Shown one piece after another: positions 33,908-41,500 of a stretch of 64,000 nt of DNA. Below the pieces are notes generated by a model. That model worked only from the letters and a program-made list of their open reading frames with translations. It ran no database searches and was not told where the DNA came from. Positions within the stretch are counted from its first letter, which is position 1; each line of letters starts with the position of its first letter. A program made the position numbers and the translations under genes. The DNA is from Herpetosiphon sp042688385 (GTDB taxonomy: Bacteria; Chloroflexota; Chloroflexia; Chloroflexales; Herpetosiphonaceae): positions 62,001 to 126,000 of the forward strand of contig NZ_JBHUPY010000013.1 in the NCBI RefSeq assembly GCF_042688385.1, in the 5' to 3' direction.

Positions 33908-35002
33908 TTAGCCGATTTTGCGCTCAGCAAGCAACACTTTGTAACGTTGATCGCCAGCTAGCTCACGCACGTTGCCCAAAGCAGCTTCGAGCAATGGCTC
34001 ATAGCGTAAAAAACGATTGGCCACAATCACCAATTGGCCGTTTGGGGCAAGCACTTGGGCTGCTTGTTTCAAGAGATTTTCGGCCAATTGCGGGCTTTGA
34101 ACCCGCCCAACGTGAAATGGTGGATTCGACACAATCAAATCAAATTGCTCTCCACTAACTGCTTGAATGCCATCAGATGCCAGCACCCGGCCAGTTAACT
34201 GATTGGTTTGCAAATTGCGTTTGGTTGCTTCGATTGCTACCATGGTACTATCGATATAGGTTAAATCAAGCGTCGCTTCGCGCCGTTGCAGCACCATGCC
34301 CAAAATGCCTGCGCCACAGCCAAGATCAAGCACCCGTTGATTGGGCTGAACGTGGATTGCATCGAGCAACATAGCGCTGGCAGGGTCAAGCTGGCCTTGG
34401 GCAAACACGCCTGCTGTTGCTTCAATGGTGAGTTCATTGTCGCCATGCGTAAGTGTGTGTTGGCTTGCTTGGCTTGGTTGCGCTTGCCAATTTAGGTTGC
34501 GAAACGCCATCACCACATGATGACCTTTTTTATACAAGGTTTTGACGCTTGGCCCGACAATACTTTCTAAAAGGGTTGTGGCTCCGCTTAGACCAGCTTG
34601 CTTGCCGCCGCCGATGGCCACAATGCCGCCAGCGTTGGTGTGTTGGGCTGCCAAATTAATCAATTCTGCGCCACGCTGGTTATCGCTCCACCACAAAATG
34701 TTAATCAACACCAGATCGAATGGTTTGCTGGGCTTTAAATCGGTGGTGCTAAAGAATTGGGCTGGTAATTTGGCTTGGGCAAAGCTTTGGCGGGCGGCGG
34801 CCAAGGCCACAATCGAATCATCGGCAAAGCTCACATGTGCGCCTGCCCGCGCAAGCGCTAAGCCAATGCGGCCAGTGCCAGCGCCGATCACCAACGCATG
34901 TTGGCCCTGTGTAACGACACTCGCTCCCCATTCGGCCAACAACGTAGCCCCCCAATCGTCGCGTTCGCTATCGAAGGGCACTGGCAACAACCAAGCATTC
35001 AT
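33908..35002 (-). CDS. RsmC/RlmG-like rRNA guanine-N2 methyltransferase
   Basis: 364 residues with tandem Rossmann methyltransferase domains. The N-terminal copy (about 20-165: ALVIGAGTGRIGLALARAGA, FDLVLINILWWSDN) is degenerate and lacks an NPPF. The C-terminal copy (about 195-362) has VLDLGCGAGILGMVL and the catalytic motif SNPPFH, followed by QLVIVANRFLRYEPLL. This duplicated layout with NPPF(H/N) is characteristic of enzymes making m2G in 16S (RsmC, G1207) or 23S rRNA (RlmG). Which target applies cannot be decided. Divergent from the DUF1028 gene. Confidence 0.85.
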   Translation of the reverse strand: MNAWLLPVPFDSERDDWGATLLAEWGASVVTQGQHALVIGAGTGRIGLALARAGAHVSFADDSIVALAAARQSFAQAKLPAQFFSTTDLKPSKPFDLVLINILWWSDNQRGAELINLAAQHTNAGGIVAIGGGKQAGLSGATTLLESIVGPSVKTLYKKGHHVVMAFRNLNWQAQPSQASQHTLTHGDNELTIEATAGVFAQGQLDPASAMLLDAIHVQPNQRVLDLGCGAGILGMVLQRREATLDLTYIDSTMVAIEATKRNLQTNQLTGRVLASDGIQAVSGEQFDLIVSNPPFHVGRVQSPQLAENLLKQAAQVLAPNGQLVIVANRFLRYEPLLEAALGNVRELAGDQRYKVLLAERKIG

Positions 35003-35120
35003 ATTAATAACATCCTTATACTGTGCGCCAAACGACGCACGTGTGATTTTGGTAGAATAGCTGCATCATTTTAATCGTGATTGGCTGGTTGCGCTATCGA
35101 TAGTTTTGAGGCAGGCTGCA

Positions 35121-35978
35121 ATGACATTTTCAATTGTTGGCTACGACCCAACCACTGGCGATCTGGGGGTGGCGGTCGCTTCTAAATTTTTGGCGGTTGG
35201 CTCGGTGGTAAGTTGGGCGCAGGCCGAGGCTGGCGCGATTGCGACTCAATCGTATGCCAACATGAGCTTTGGCCCGCATGGCTTGGCGTTGTTGGCTCAA
35301 GGCCATTCGGCGCAAGCCACGCTTGATCAATTATTGGCTGCTGATGAGGGCCGTGAGCAACGCCAAGTTGGCGTGGTTGATGCGCAGGGCAATGCTGCAA
35401 CCTGGACTGGCAAGGCATGTCATGGCTGGGCTGGTGGCCGAACTGGTGCAGGCTATGCTGCCCAAGGTAACATCTTAACTGGAGCTGATGTGGTTGAGGT
35501 GATGGCAACTGCCTTCGAGCAAACCCAGGGCGAATTGGCTGAACGCTTATTGGCGGCGCTGTTAGCTGGCGATCAAGCTGGCGGCGATCAGCGTGGGCGA
35601 CAATCGGCGGCGTTGTATGTGGCGCGCAAGGGTGGCGCATATGGCGGGGTGCTCGATCGCTATATTGATCTGCGCGTTGACGATCATCAAAACCCAGTGC
35701 CTGAACTTGGGCGCTTGCTTGGTTTGCATCGTTTTTACCTTACGCCGCCCAAGCCCGATGATTTATTGCCAATTGATGCGGAGCTGGCACGCGAAATCCA
35801 GACCATGTTGCAGCAATTTGGCTATTATCAGGGCGAAATTTCTGGCGATTATGATGCTGCGACGCACGCTGCGTTACAAGCCTATGGCGGAGTTGAAAAC
35901 CTCGAAGAACGCTTGGTAAGCGCTACGCATATCGATCGGCAGGTCTTGAATTATTTGCGTAAGCACTTTGTGCGCTGA
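35121..35978 (+). CDS. DUF1028 protein (Ntn-hydrolase-like) with C-terminal putative peptidoglycan-binding domain
   Basis: 285 residues from ATG 35121 (AGGCAGG upstream). The N-terminal about 210 residues match DUF1028: TFSIVGYDPTTGDLGVAVAS, QSYANMSFGPHGLALLAQG, RQVGVVDAQGNAATWTGKAC, GYAAQGNILTG, and DLRVDDHQNPVPELGRLL. The fold is thought to be related to Ntn hydrolases, but the reaction is not established. The C-terminal about 70 residues (LAREIQTMLQQFGYYQGEISGDYDAATHAALQAY) are a peptidoglycan-binding-like repeat often attached to this family. No signal peptide. A hairpin lies just downstream. Confidence 0.85.
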   Translation: MTFSIVGYDPTTGDLGVAVASKFLAVGSVVSWAQAEAGAIATQSYANMSFGPHGLALLAQGHSAQATLDQLLAADEGREQRQVGVVDAQGNAATWTGKACHGWAGGRTGAGYAAQGNILTGADVVEVMATAFEQTQGELAERLLAALLAGDQAGGDQRGRQSAALYVARKGGAYGGVLDRYIDLRVDDHQNPVPELGRLLGLHRFYLTPPKPDDLLPIDAELAREIQTMLQQFGYYQGEISGDYDAATHAALQAYGGVENLEERLVSATHIDRQVLNYLRKHFVR

Positions 35979-35992
35979 TTACATAAACTGCA

Positions 35993-36031
35993 AGGGCCAA
36001 AATTGGTTAAAAAAAGCGCCAAATTGGCCCT
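35993..36031 (+). terminator. Hairpin after the DUF1028 gene
   Basis: AGGGCCAA (35993-36000) and TTGGCCCT (36024-36031) form an 8-bp stem around a 23-nt loop. No T run follows on plus, so termination strength is doubtful. Confidence 0.45.
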
Positions 36032-36050
36032 AAAAATAGCCTTCAAGCAG

Positions 36051-36079
36051 TTGACTCAGGCACAGGTGTGTGCGATAAT
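36051..36079 (+). promoter_or_regulatory. Strong sigma70 promoter upstream of the chelatase leader
   Basis: TTGACT (36051-36056), exactly 17 nt, then GATAAT (36074-36079). Predicted start is near 36086, about 178 nt before ATG 36264. This leaves a long untranslated leader. Confidence 0.75.
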
Positions 36080-36085
36080 GGCGCG

Positions 36086-36235
36086 TGCGGTGTCTGGAAG
36101 GGCCAGACAGTAGGGACATGCGTTGGGATCGTGAACATTGACGGGATTCATCCTCTGCCTCAAAAGCGTAAACACATTCCCTCACTATTTGGAATCCTCC
36201 AATTGGCAGCCCTGTGATGCGGGCTTATTTTTGTG
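36086..36235 (+). ncRNA. Candidate structured leader RNA / attenuator upstream of the chelatase gene
   Basis: About 150 nt between the promoter and a terminator-like hairpin. Visible helices: GTCTGG/CCAGAC (near 36092-36108), GGATTC/GAATCC, TTGGA/TCCAA, and CTGCC (36155-36159) with GGCAG (36205-36209). The last pairing overlaps the left arm of AGCCC...GGGCT (36208-36225), followed by TATTTTTG. That is a terminator/anti-terminator choice as used in riboswitches or T-box leaders. It lacks the cobalamin riboswitch B12 box and the motifs of other riboswitch classes I checked by eye. Could alternatively be a free small RNA. Confidence 0.45.
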
Positions 36236-36263
36236 TAACCGCTTGTGGTAACGAAAGACGACT

Positions 36264-37358
36264 ATGCAACCATATATTCGACCAACCTACCCATTTAGCG
36301 CGCTTGTTGGTCAGCCTCGCTTGAAACAAGCACTGGTGCTGAATGCAGTGAATCCGCGAATTGGCGGCGTGTTGATTCGTGGCGAAAAAGGCACTGCCAA
36401 ATCGACGGCTGTTCGGGCCTTGGCACATTTGCTGCCATTAATCACCGTTGTGGCGGATTGCCCTTATAGCTGCCCACCAGATCAGCTTGATCGGATGTGT
36501 AGTTCATGTCGTAGTCGTTTGCAAGCTGGCGAAGATTTGCTATTGGCTCAACGCCCAACCCGCTTGGTTGAATTGCCTGTTAGCGCCTCGGAAGATCGCT
36601 TGGTTGGCTCGCTTGACCTTGAACATGCCTTGGTCGAAGGCCAACGCCGCTTTGAGCCAGGCCTGTTGGCCCAAGTTAATCGTGGTTTGCTCTATGTCGA
36701 TGAAGTGAATCTTTTGGATGATCACTTGGTTGATATTTTGCTTGATGCTGCGGCAATGGGTATTAACACAGTCGAACGCGAAGGCATTTCAGTTTCGCAC
36801 CCAGCCCGTTTCATTTTGGTTGGCACCATGAACCCAGAAGAAGGCGAACTGCGGCCTCAATTGCTGGATCGCTTTGGCTTGGTAGTGGAAATTGGTGGCC
36901 TGAAAAATGTGCGCGAACGGGTTGATGTGATTCAACGCCGGATGGAATATGATGCAGACCCTGAGCAATTTGTGCAACGCTGGAGCAGCAACGAGCACAA
37001 TTTGACTGAAGAAATTGCTGCTGCCAAAAAACTCTTGCCCCAAGTGCAAATTTCGGAGCAAGATATGGCAGCGGTGGCGATGCTCTCGCTCGAATTGGGC
37101 GTTGATGGTCACCGCGCAGACTTAGCAATTCTGGAAACTGCGCGTACCCACGCTGCGCTTGAAGGCCGCACCACGATTTCGCTCGAAGATATTCGGGTTG
37201 CAGCCCAATTGGCGTTACCGCACCGCATGCGTCGCCAACCATTTGCCGAAGTTCGGCTAGATGAGCAGCAGCTTAGCGATGTGCTGAACAAAGCAGCCCA
37301 AGAGCGCCAACGCGGCAATGAAGAAACTGCGGGGCGCGACGAGCTAAAAAAAGCTTAG
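36264..37358 (+). CDS. chlD: AAA+ ATPase part of a ChlD-type metal chelatase (in-frame product, small-subunit-like)
   Basis: 364 residues to TAG 37356-37358. AAA+ of the magnesium/cobalt chelatase clade: PFSALVGQPRLKQALVLNAV, Walker A GEKGTAKS (40-47), Walker B LLYVDEVNLL (142-151), arginine-finger region LRPQLLDRFGLVVE and sensor region DGHRADLAILETARTHAALEG. A Cys cluster at 66, 70, 79 and 82 (CPYSC ... CSSC) lies in the ATPase insert and may bind Zn or Fe-S. The product equals a ChlI/CobS-like small subunit. The frame stops where a Ser/Glu/Pro-rich linker continues in the -1 frame, leading to the VWA domain. With cobN elsewhere, this would insert Co2+ in aerobic cobalamin synthesis (inference). 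No photosynthesis genes accompany it. Confidence 0.92.
   Translation: MQPYIRPTYPFSALVGQPRLKQALVLNAVNPRIGGVLIRGEKGTAKSTAVRALAHLLPLITVVADCPYSCPPDQLDRMCSSCRSRLQAGEDLLLAQRPTRLVELPVSASEDRLVGSLDLEHALVEGQRRFEPGLLAQVNRGLLYVDEVNLLDDHLVDILLDAAAMGINTVEREGISVSHPARFILVGTMNPEEGELRPQLLDRFGLVVEIGGLKNVRERVDVIQRRMEYDADPEQFVQRWSSNEHNLTEEIAAAKKLLPQVQISEQDMAAVAMLSLELGVDGHRADLAILETARTHAALEGRTTISLEDIRVAAQLALPHRMRRQPFAEVRLDEQQLSDVLNKAAQERQRGNEETAGRDELKKA
37346..37352 (+). promoter_or_regulatory. Probable programmed -1 ribosomal frameshift site (A7 slippery run)
   Basis: In the zero frame the codons read GAG CTA AAA AAA GCT TAG. The seven A residues 37346-37352 form the heptamer A AAA AAA, four nt before the stop. 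Slipping back one base on two lysine codons gives ...ELKKSLAPSEE and enters the downstream VWA frame. GCGGGG about 12 nt upstream could act as an SD-like stimulator, as in dnaX. Frame -1 is open only from 37322, so the overlap is 37 nt. Confidence 0.75.
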
Positions 37359-38332
37359 CCCCGTCGGAGGAAGCGTCCAGCGATAGCGAAGAAGCGGGCG
37401 ATGAAGAACCACCGACTGGGGCTCCGAAAGGCTCGCCACCCCAAAGTAGTAGCCAAGCAGAAAAAGGCGATGGCAAAGTTTTCAACATTGCCCAAGAATA
37501 TCGCCCCAAGCGTTTGGAAAGCCAAGCTGACTCGATGCGCCGCAAGGCCGGTGGTCGTCGCACGCGCACGCGAACTGAGCGCAAGCAAGGTCGCTATATT
37601 ACCAGTCGCGTGCCACGCGGCCAATTAACCGATGTGGCCTTTGATGCGACGTTGCGGGTGGCAGCACCATTTCAGCGTCAACGCCGCCAGCCGCATATCA
37701 AACGGGCGGTGGTGTTACATCGTAGCGATTTACGCGAAAAAGTCCGCGTGCGGCGGACGCGTAACGCAGTCTGTTTTGTGGTTGATGCAAGCTGGTCGAT
37801 GGCAGCGGAAACGCGGATGCAAGCAACCAAAGCTGCGGTACTCTCGCTACTGCGCGATGCCTATCAACGGCGCGATTTGGTTGGATTGGTGAGTTTTGCC
37901 CGCGATCGGGCGACGGTGCTTTTGCCGTTGACCAACAGCGTGGAAATGGCGCAACAACGGTTGCGCACCATGCCAACCGGGGGCAAAACTCCGTTGAGCC
38001 GTGGCATGATGGCAGGCTTTGAATTGCTTGCCCGCGCCAAATTGCGTGATCGCGAAATTTTACCCTTGATGGTGTTGTTGACTGATGGCCATGCCAATGT
38101 CTCGATGACTGGCCAGCCACCACAACAAGAAGCCTACCAACTGGCCGAATTTATCGCCAGCCAACAGATTCCGACGGTGGTGATTGATACCGAATTGCCA
38201 AATTTCTATCGCGGCTTGGCCAAAGAATTGGCTGATCGCTTGAATGGCTCGTATTATCAGCTGGAAGAACTGAGTGTTGGCCTTGCCGAACTGGTACGCT
38301 CACACCAAGAATTATCACAGATTAAAATCTAA
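37352..38332 (+). CDS. chlD: VWA (integrin I-like) part of the ChlD-type chelatase, reached by -1 frameshift
   Basis: 326 residues in the -1 frame after the slippery run. With the first 363 residues this gives a 689-residue AAA+-linker-VWA protein, the normal ChlD layout. The linker (about 60 residues: SEEASSDSEEAGDEEPPTGA) is acidic and Pro-rich as in ChlD/BchD. Then come an Arg-rich stretch (RRKAGGRRTRTRTERKQGRY) and a VWA domain with MIDAS VDASWSMA (DxSxS), the later T in TGGKTPLSRG and the LLTDGHANV aspartate. There is no ATG/GTG between 37322 and 37514; the first candidate start is TTG 37514 without an SD. Independent initiation is therefore unlikely. Confidence 0.88.
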   Translation, partial: SLAPSEEASSDSEEAGDEEPPTGAPKGSPPQSSSQAEKGDGKVFNIAQEYRPKRLESQADSMRRKAGGRRTRTRTERKQGRYITSRVPRGQLTDVAFDATLRVAAPFQRQRRQPHIKRAVVLHRSDLREKVRVRRTRNAVCFVVDASWSMAAETRMQATKAAVLSLLRDAYQRRDLVGLVSFARDRATVLLPLTNSVEMAQQRLRTMPTGGKTPLSRGMMAGFELLARAKLRDREILPLMVLLTDGHANVSMTGQPPQQEAYQLAEFIASQQIPTVVIDTELPNFYRGLAKELADRLNGSYYQLEELSVGLAELVRSHQELSQIKI

Positions 38333-38371
38333 ATCTGTGTAGCTCGCCGATACATTTTGGTCTTTGCTCTG

Positions 38372-38481
38372 ATGCTTGTGAATGTAGCGTTTCCCCACAA
38401 GCATTGAGCTGAAGCACCATGAGTTGGATTTGATGGCACGGTCTAGGAATTGGTATGCCACCCAACATGGCAATCCCTAGA
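38372..38481 (+). other. Two structured hairpins in the leader of the S1-domain gene
   Basis: ATGCTTGTG (38372-38380) pairs with CACAAGCAT (38396-38404). TCTAGG (38442-38447) pairs with CCTAGA (38476-38481), with an inner TGCCA/TGGCA helix (38456-38472). They lie in the 200-bp gap before ATG 38537. The first could end the chelatase transcript; the second could be an autoregulatory site for the RNA-binding protein. Confidence 0.4.
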
Positions 38482-38536
38482 TCGCGAATGCGGTATTGGG
38501 TTGGAAACGCAATGATCTGCTATGGAGGCTGCTCGA

Positions 38537-40069
38537 ATGACGGACGAAGCGCAAAATGTCAGCGCGACTAACGGTGGAGAGGAAGAAAAAGAAGGCGTAT
38601 TGCAAAAGCTGGCCGACAAGGCTCGCGAAGTAGTCGCCGAAGTGAAGGAAGAACTGGCTGAAGTGAAGGAAGATCTTGGCGAAGCATTGGCTGAAGCGCG
38701 CGAAAAAGCAAGCGAAGTCTTGGCTGATGTCAAAGAGCGGGTTGGCTTAGGTGGTGGCGACGAAACGAGCGAAGTAGCTACTGAAGCAACGACGCAAGAA
38801 ACCACCGACGAAGCTGGCGCAACCTTTGAACCAAGCGGCGACGAAGATGGCACCACGCCACGTCGTTTGGCCGATTTGCACGCTGGCATGGAACTTGAAG
38901 GCCGCGTCACCAGCACCGCTCTGTATGGCGTGTTTGTTGATATCGGCGTTGGCCGCGATGGTTTGGTTCACATCTCAGAAATGAGCGACCAACGCATCGA
39001 ATCGCCAACCGATGTTGTGCAAATTGGTGATATGGTCAAAGTTCGGGTCAAGAGTGTTGATCCTGATGCTCGCCGCATTAGCTTGACAATGCGCTCGCCT
39101 CGTTCAGAAGGCCGCCGCCGCGCTCCCAAGCGCCCAGAAGTCAACAACGACAAATTGGGCGAATTGAAGCCAGGCGATTTGGTTGATGGCACGGTTAATG
39201 GCATCGCGCCATTCGGCGTGTTCGTTGACATCGGTGTTGGCAAAGACGGTTTGGTCCACATTTCAGAGCTTTCAGAAAGCCGTGTGGAAAAAGCCGAAGA
39301 TGCAGTCACCGTTGGCCAAAGCTACACCTTCCGCGTGTTGGAAGTGGACACTGGCGCTCAACGCATTAGCTTGAGCTTGCGCCGCGCCAAGGAAGATTTC
39401 CAAGAACGGCCAAAAACCCCACGCCGCCGCGAAGTAAACTTGGATGTGATCGCCCCAGGCACCGTGCTTGATGGCAAAGTCAGCGGGATTGCTCCTTTCG
39501 GCGCATTCGTTGACCTTGGCGTTGGCCGCGATGGTTTGGTCCACATCTCAGAGCTTTCCGAAGGTCGGGTTGGCAAAGTTGACGATGTGGTTAAAGTTGG
39601 CGATCCAGTCAAGGTTCGCGTCTTGGAAGTCGATCCCGATTCAAAACGGATCAGCTTGACCATGCGGGTTGAAGAAGCCCCAACCACCCCAATCTCAACC
39701 AGTGGCTCATCACGCTTGGATCGCGACTGGACTAACCCAGCTGCGCGTGAAGACCGTCGTGGTGGTGGCAACGCTGGTGGTAACGCTGGCGGCAACGCTG
39801 GTGGTGGCCGCCGCAACGAACGCCGCGATCGCCCAGCCCGCGAACCAGAAATTTATAGCGTTGGTGTCACGGAAGAAGAAGATTTTGGTGGTAACGCAAC
39901 CCTCGACGACTTGTTGTCGAAGTTTGGTTCGGGCCACGACGATCGTCGCTCAGCTCGCCGCCGCTACGAAAAGCCTGAAGAACAAGAAGAAGACGGATTT
40001 GAAAACCGTGAATCACGTGCTCGCCGCGATGCAATTCGCCGCACCTTGCGCGATTCACAAGAAGACTAA
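38537..40069 (+). CDS. Triple S1-domain RNA-binding protein with acidic coiled-coil N-terminus
   Basis: 510 residues from ATG 38537 (GGAGG 8 nt upstream; ATG 38522 contains that SD). Residues about 15-90 are a highly charged helix (LADKAREVVAEVKEELAEVK repeats). Three S1 domains follow, at about 112-187, 205-280 and 293-368. Each reads like GMELEGRVTSTALYGVFVDI ... DGLVHISE ... RISLTMR. The C-terminal about 130 residues are disordered, with a GGNAGGNAGGNAGGG stretch and Arg/Asp/Glu-rich tail. Three S1 copies is fewer than in E. coli ribosomal protein S1 (six) and comparable to short S1-like proteins of other phyla. It may be the ribosomal S1 equivalent or an RNA chaperone. A hairpin terminator follows. 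Confidence 0.88.
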   Translation: MTDEAQNVSATNGGEEEKEGVLQKLADKAREVVAEVKEELAEVKEDLGEALAEAREKASEVLADVKERVGLGGGDETSEVATEATTQETTDEAGATFEPSGDEDGTTPRRLADLHAGMELEGRVTSTALYGVFVDIGVGRDGLVHISEMSDQRIESPTDVVQIGDMVKVRVKSVDPDARRISLTMRSPRSEGRRRAPKRPEVNNDKLGELKPGDLVDGTVNGIAPFGVFVDIGVGKDGLVHISELSESRVEKAEDAVTVGQSYTFRVLEVDTGAQRISLSLRRAKEDFQERPKTPRRREVNLDVIAPGTVLDGKVSGIAPFGAFVDLGVGRDGLVHISELSEGRVGKVDDVVKVGDPVKVRVLEVDPDSKRISLTMRVEEAPTTPISTSGSSRLDRDWTNPAAREDRRGGGNAGGNAGGNAGGGRRNERRDRPAREPEIYSVGVTEEEDFGGNATLDDLLSKFGSGHDDRRSARRRYEKPEEQEEDGFENRESRARRDAIRRTLRDSQED

Positions 40070-40089
40070 TTCGTTCTGCTGCTTAACAT

Positions 40090-40122
40090 CAACAGGGATG
40101 AGCGTTTGGCTCGTCCCTGTTG
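40090..40122 (+). terminator. Hairpin terminator after the S1-domain gene
   Basis: CAACAGGGATGAGC (40090-40103) pairs with GCTCGTCCCTGTTG (40109-40122), a 14-bp stem with one G-U pair and a 5-nt loop. The downstream T stretch is short (GGCATTT). Confidence 0.75.
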
Positions 40123-40208
40123 GCATTTAAGCGTATACTTAGTGCAACCTATTAAATCGTAGCGACGTTTGATAGCTACTGGATTTTATGCTGTGAGGAT
40201 TGAATGCC

Positions 40209-40607
40209 ATGCGGACGTTTCGCATGATTTGGGCTAGTGCTGCTGGTTGGATGGTCGATTATTTTCTGACGATGTTAATCGTGCCACTCGGTTATGCAGC
40301 CCTCAGTATTGATACACCCAACGATATTCAATTGACCAATCCGCTACACATTGTTGTGGCGTTGATCTTGCCCGCATTGATGACCATGATTGGTGGTGGG
40401 GTTGCAGGCCGTTTATCGCTGGAAAACCCAACCCCTGCTGGGGCATTGGTTGGTGGTTGGGGCTTGCTGATGTTGTTCGATACCCCATTGGAGCAAAATA
40501 ATTATAGCTTGGCGATGCTGATTACCCAATGTGTGGCAACCATCGGGGCGGCGTTGGTGGCAAACTATATTGCCAAACGCACCTTGCAAAAAAGCTCGCT
40601 AGAATAA
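40209..40607 (+). CDS. Hypothetical four-TM membrane protein
   Basis: 132 residues from ATG 40209 (GAGG about 10 nt upstream; TTG 40200 possible). Hydrophobic segments at about 8-30, 47-68, 78-92 and 99-122, with small loops and Gly/Ala-rich packing (MIGGGVAGRLSLENPTPAGA LVGGWG). No family is recognised. It lies 12 bp upstream of the receiver-like gene and is probably co-transcribed with it. Confidence 0.65.
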   Translation: MRTFRMIWASAAGWMVDYFLTMLIVPLGYAALSIDTPNDIQLTNPLHIVVALILPALMTMIGGGVAGRLSLENPTPAGALVGGWGLLMLFDTPLEQNNYSLAMLITQCVATIGAALVANYIAKRTLQKSSLE

Positions 40608-40619
40608 GGATTTTTAGCT

Positions 40620-40988
40620 ATGCAAACAATTGTGGCCTATGTGCCAGATTTAATGTTTGGGATTCGCGTGCGCGACGTGCTGCAACAACTCGGCTATCAA
40701 GCAATTGTGGCCGATAGTTTAGCCGCTGCCCAACAAGCTTTAGCCGCCGATCTGGGCTTGTTGATTGTTGATTTGCGCAGCGAGAGCGAAGCGACAAGCG
40801 CCTTGGTGCAGGCCGCCAAAGCGCTTGACCCGCAATTGCCAGTGCTGGCCTTTGGTTCACACGTTGATGTTGAGCGCCAAAAAGCCGCCCGGGCCGCTGG
40901 TTGTGATCGGGTGGTGGCTAACTCGAAATTTAGTAGTGATCTACCCAACCTCATTGCTACCCTTGTGCGGCCTCAGAGTGCAGGCTAA
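40620..40988 (+). CDS. Single-domain receiver-like protein
   Basis: 122 residues, AAGGA upstream. It resembles a CheY-type alpha/beta receiver: AYVPDLMFGIRVRDVLQQLG, LLIVDLRSE with the aspartate at the phospho-acceptor strand end, LPVLAFGSHVDVE, AARAAGCDRVVANSKF. The acidic pair at the end of strand 1 is replaced (AYVPD in place of DDE), and the conserved T/S is a G in LAFGSH. The C-terminal Lys (NSKF) could be kept. Phosphorylation chemistry may be lost, making it a pseudo-receiver. No output domain. It sits 12 bp downstream of a small membrane-protein gene. Confidence 0.65.
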   Translation: MQTIVAYVPDLMFGIRVRDVLQQLGYQAIVADSLAAAQQALAADLGLLIVDLRSESEATSALVQAAKALDPQLPVLAFGSHVDVERQKAARAAGCDRVVANSKFSSDLPNLIATLVRPQSAG

Positions 40989-41004
40989 GTACTGCTAGCG
41001 TGCA

Positions 41005-41033
41005 TTGCCTAAGATGCCGCTATCCGTTATACT
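41005..41033 (+). promoter_or_regulatory. Sigma70 promoter of the response regulator-oxidoreductase pair
   Basis: TTGCCT (41005-41010), 17-nt spacer, TATACT (41028-41033). Predicted start is near 41040, with a 74-nt leader to ATG 41114. Confidence 0.6.
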
Positions 41034-41113
41034 GCATCTGTTTTTATGGCTACACGTTTGCACCCGAAATGGGTTAATGACGCTCGCTTAGAGGTACCTT
41101 TGTGGAGGCGACA

Positions 41114-41500
41114 ATGACAAATGCTGTTCGCAACCCTGCTATTATTTTGGTTGAGGACGAACCTGATATCTTGATCATTTTGCATCGGATTATGCGCGAT
41201 TTGACCGGCGGTTACGATATCGTCACGGTCAATAGTGCTCAAGATGCGCTAGGGGTGCTGACCGAACGCTCATGCCCTTTGTTGATCACCGACCATAACA
41301 TGCCTGGCATGACCGGCACCCAACTTACCCAAGTGGTCAAGCAAGATTATGCCGATACGAAGGTGATTATTATTACTGCTTATGCTACCCCAGAAGTCGA
41401 GCGCACCGCCCGCACCGCTGGCGTGGATTACTTCCTGACTAAGCCGTTCTCGCTTGATCGCTTGGAGCAAATTATCAAGGAAGTGCTGGGCAAGGTATGA
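41114..41500 (+). CDS. Single-domain response regulator (CheY-like)
   Basis: 128 residues from ATG 41114 (GGAGG 5 nt upstream). A complete receiver: acidic pocket VEDEPD, phospho-acceptor aspartate in LLITDHNMPGMTG, Thr in IIITAYATPEVE, and Lys in DYFLTKPFSLDRLEQII. No DNA-binding or enzymatic output, so it acts through protein contacts or in a phosphorelay. The partner kinase is unknown; the orphan multi-GAF kinase at 28-31.6 kb is a candidate only by proximity. Overlaps the FAD oxidoreductase by 4 nt (ATGA), an unusual coupling. Confidence 0.93.
   Translation: MTNAVRNPAIILVEDEPDILIILHRIMRDLTGGYDIVTVNSAQDALGVLTERSCPLLITDHNMPGMTGTQLTQVVKQDYADTKVIIITAYATPEVERTARTAGVDYFLTKPFSLDRLEQIIKEVLGKV

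Noticed and set aside
36086..36235. Cobalamin riboswitch upstream of the chelatase gene
   Set aside because: The B12 box (GCCACTG followed by an AGxCAGG-type block) is absent. The leader is kept only as an unassigned candidate.
36264..38332. Mg-chelatase as evidence for bacteriochlorophyll synthesis
   Set aside because: No bch or photosynthesis gene is in the window. ChlD-type subunits also serve cobalt chelatase with CobN, which fits a non-phototroph better.
37514..38332. Separate VWA gene initiated at TTG 37514
   Set aside because: There is no SD, and the start falls after a linker already open and ChlD-like in the same frame. The frameshift explanation accounts for the linker as well.
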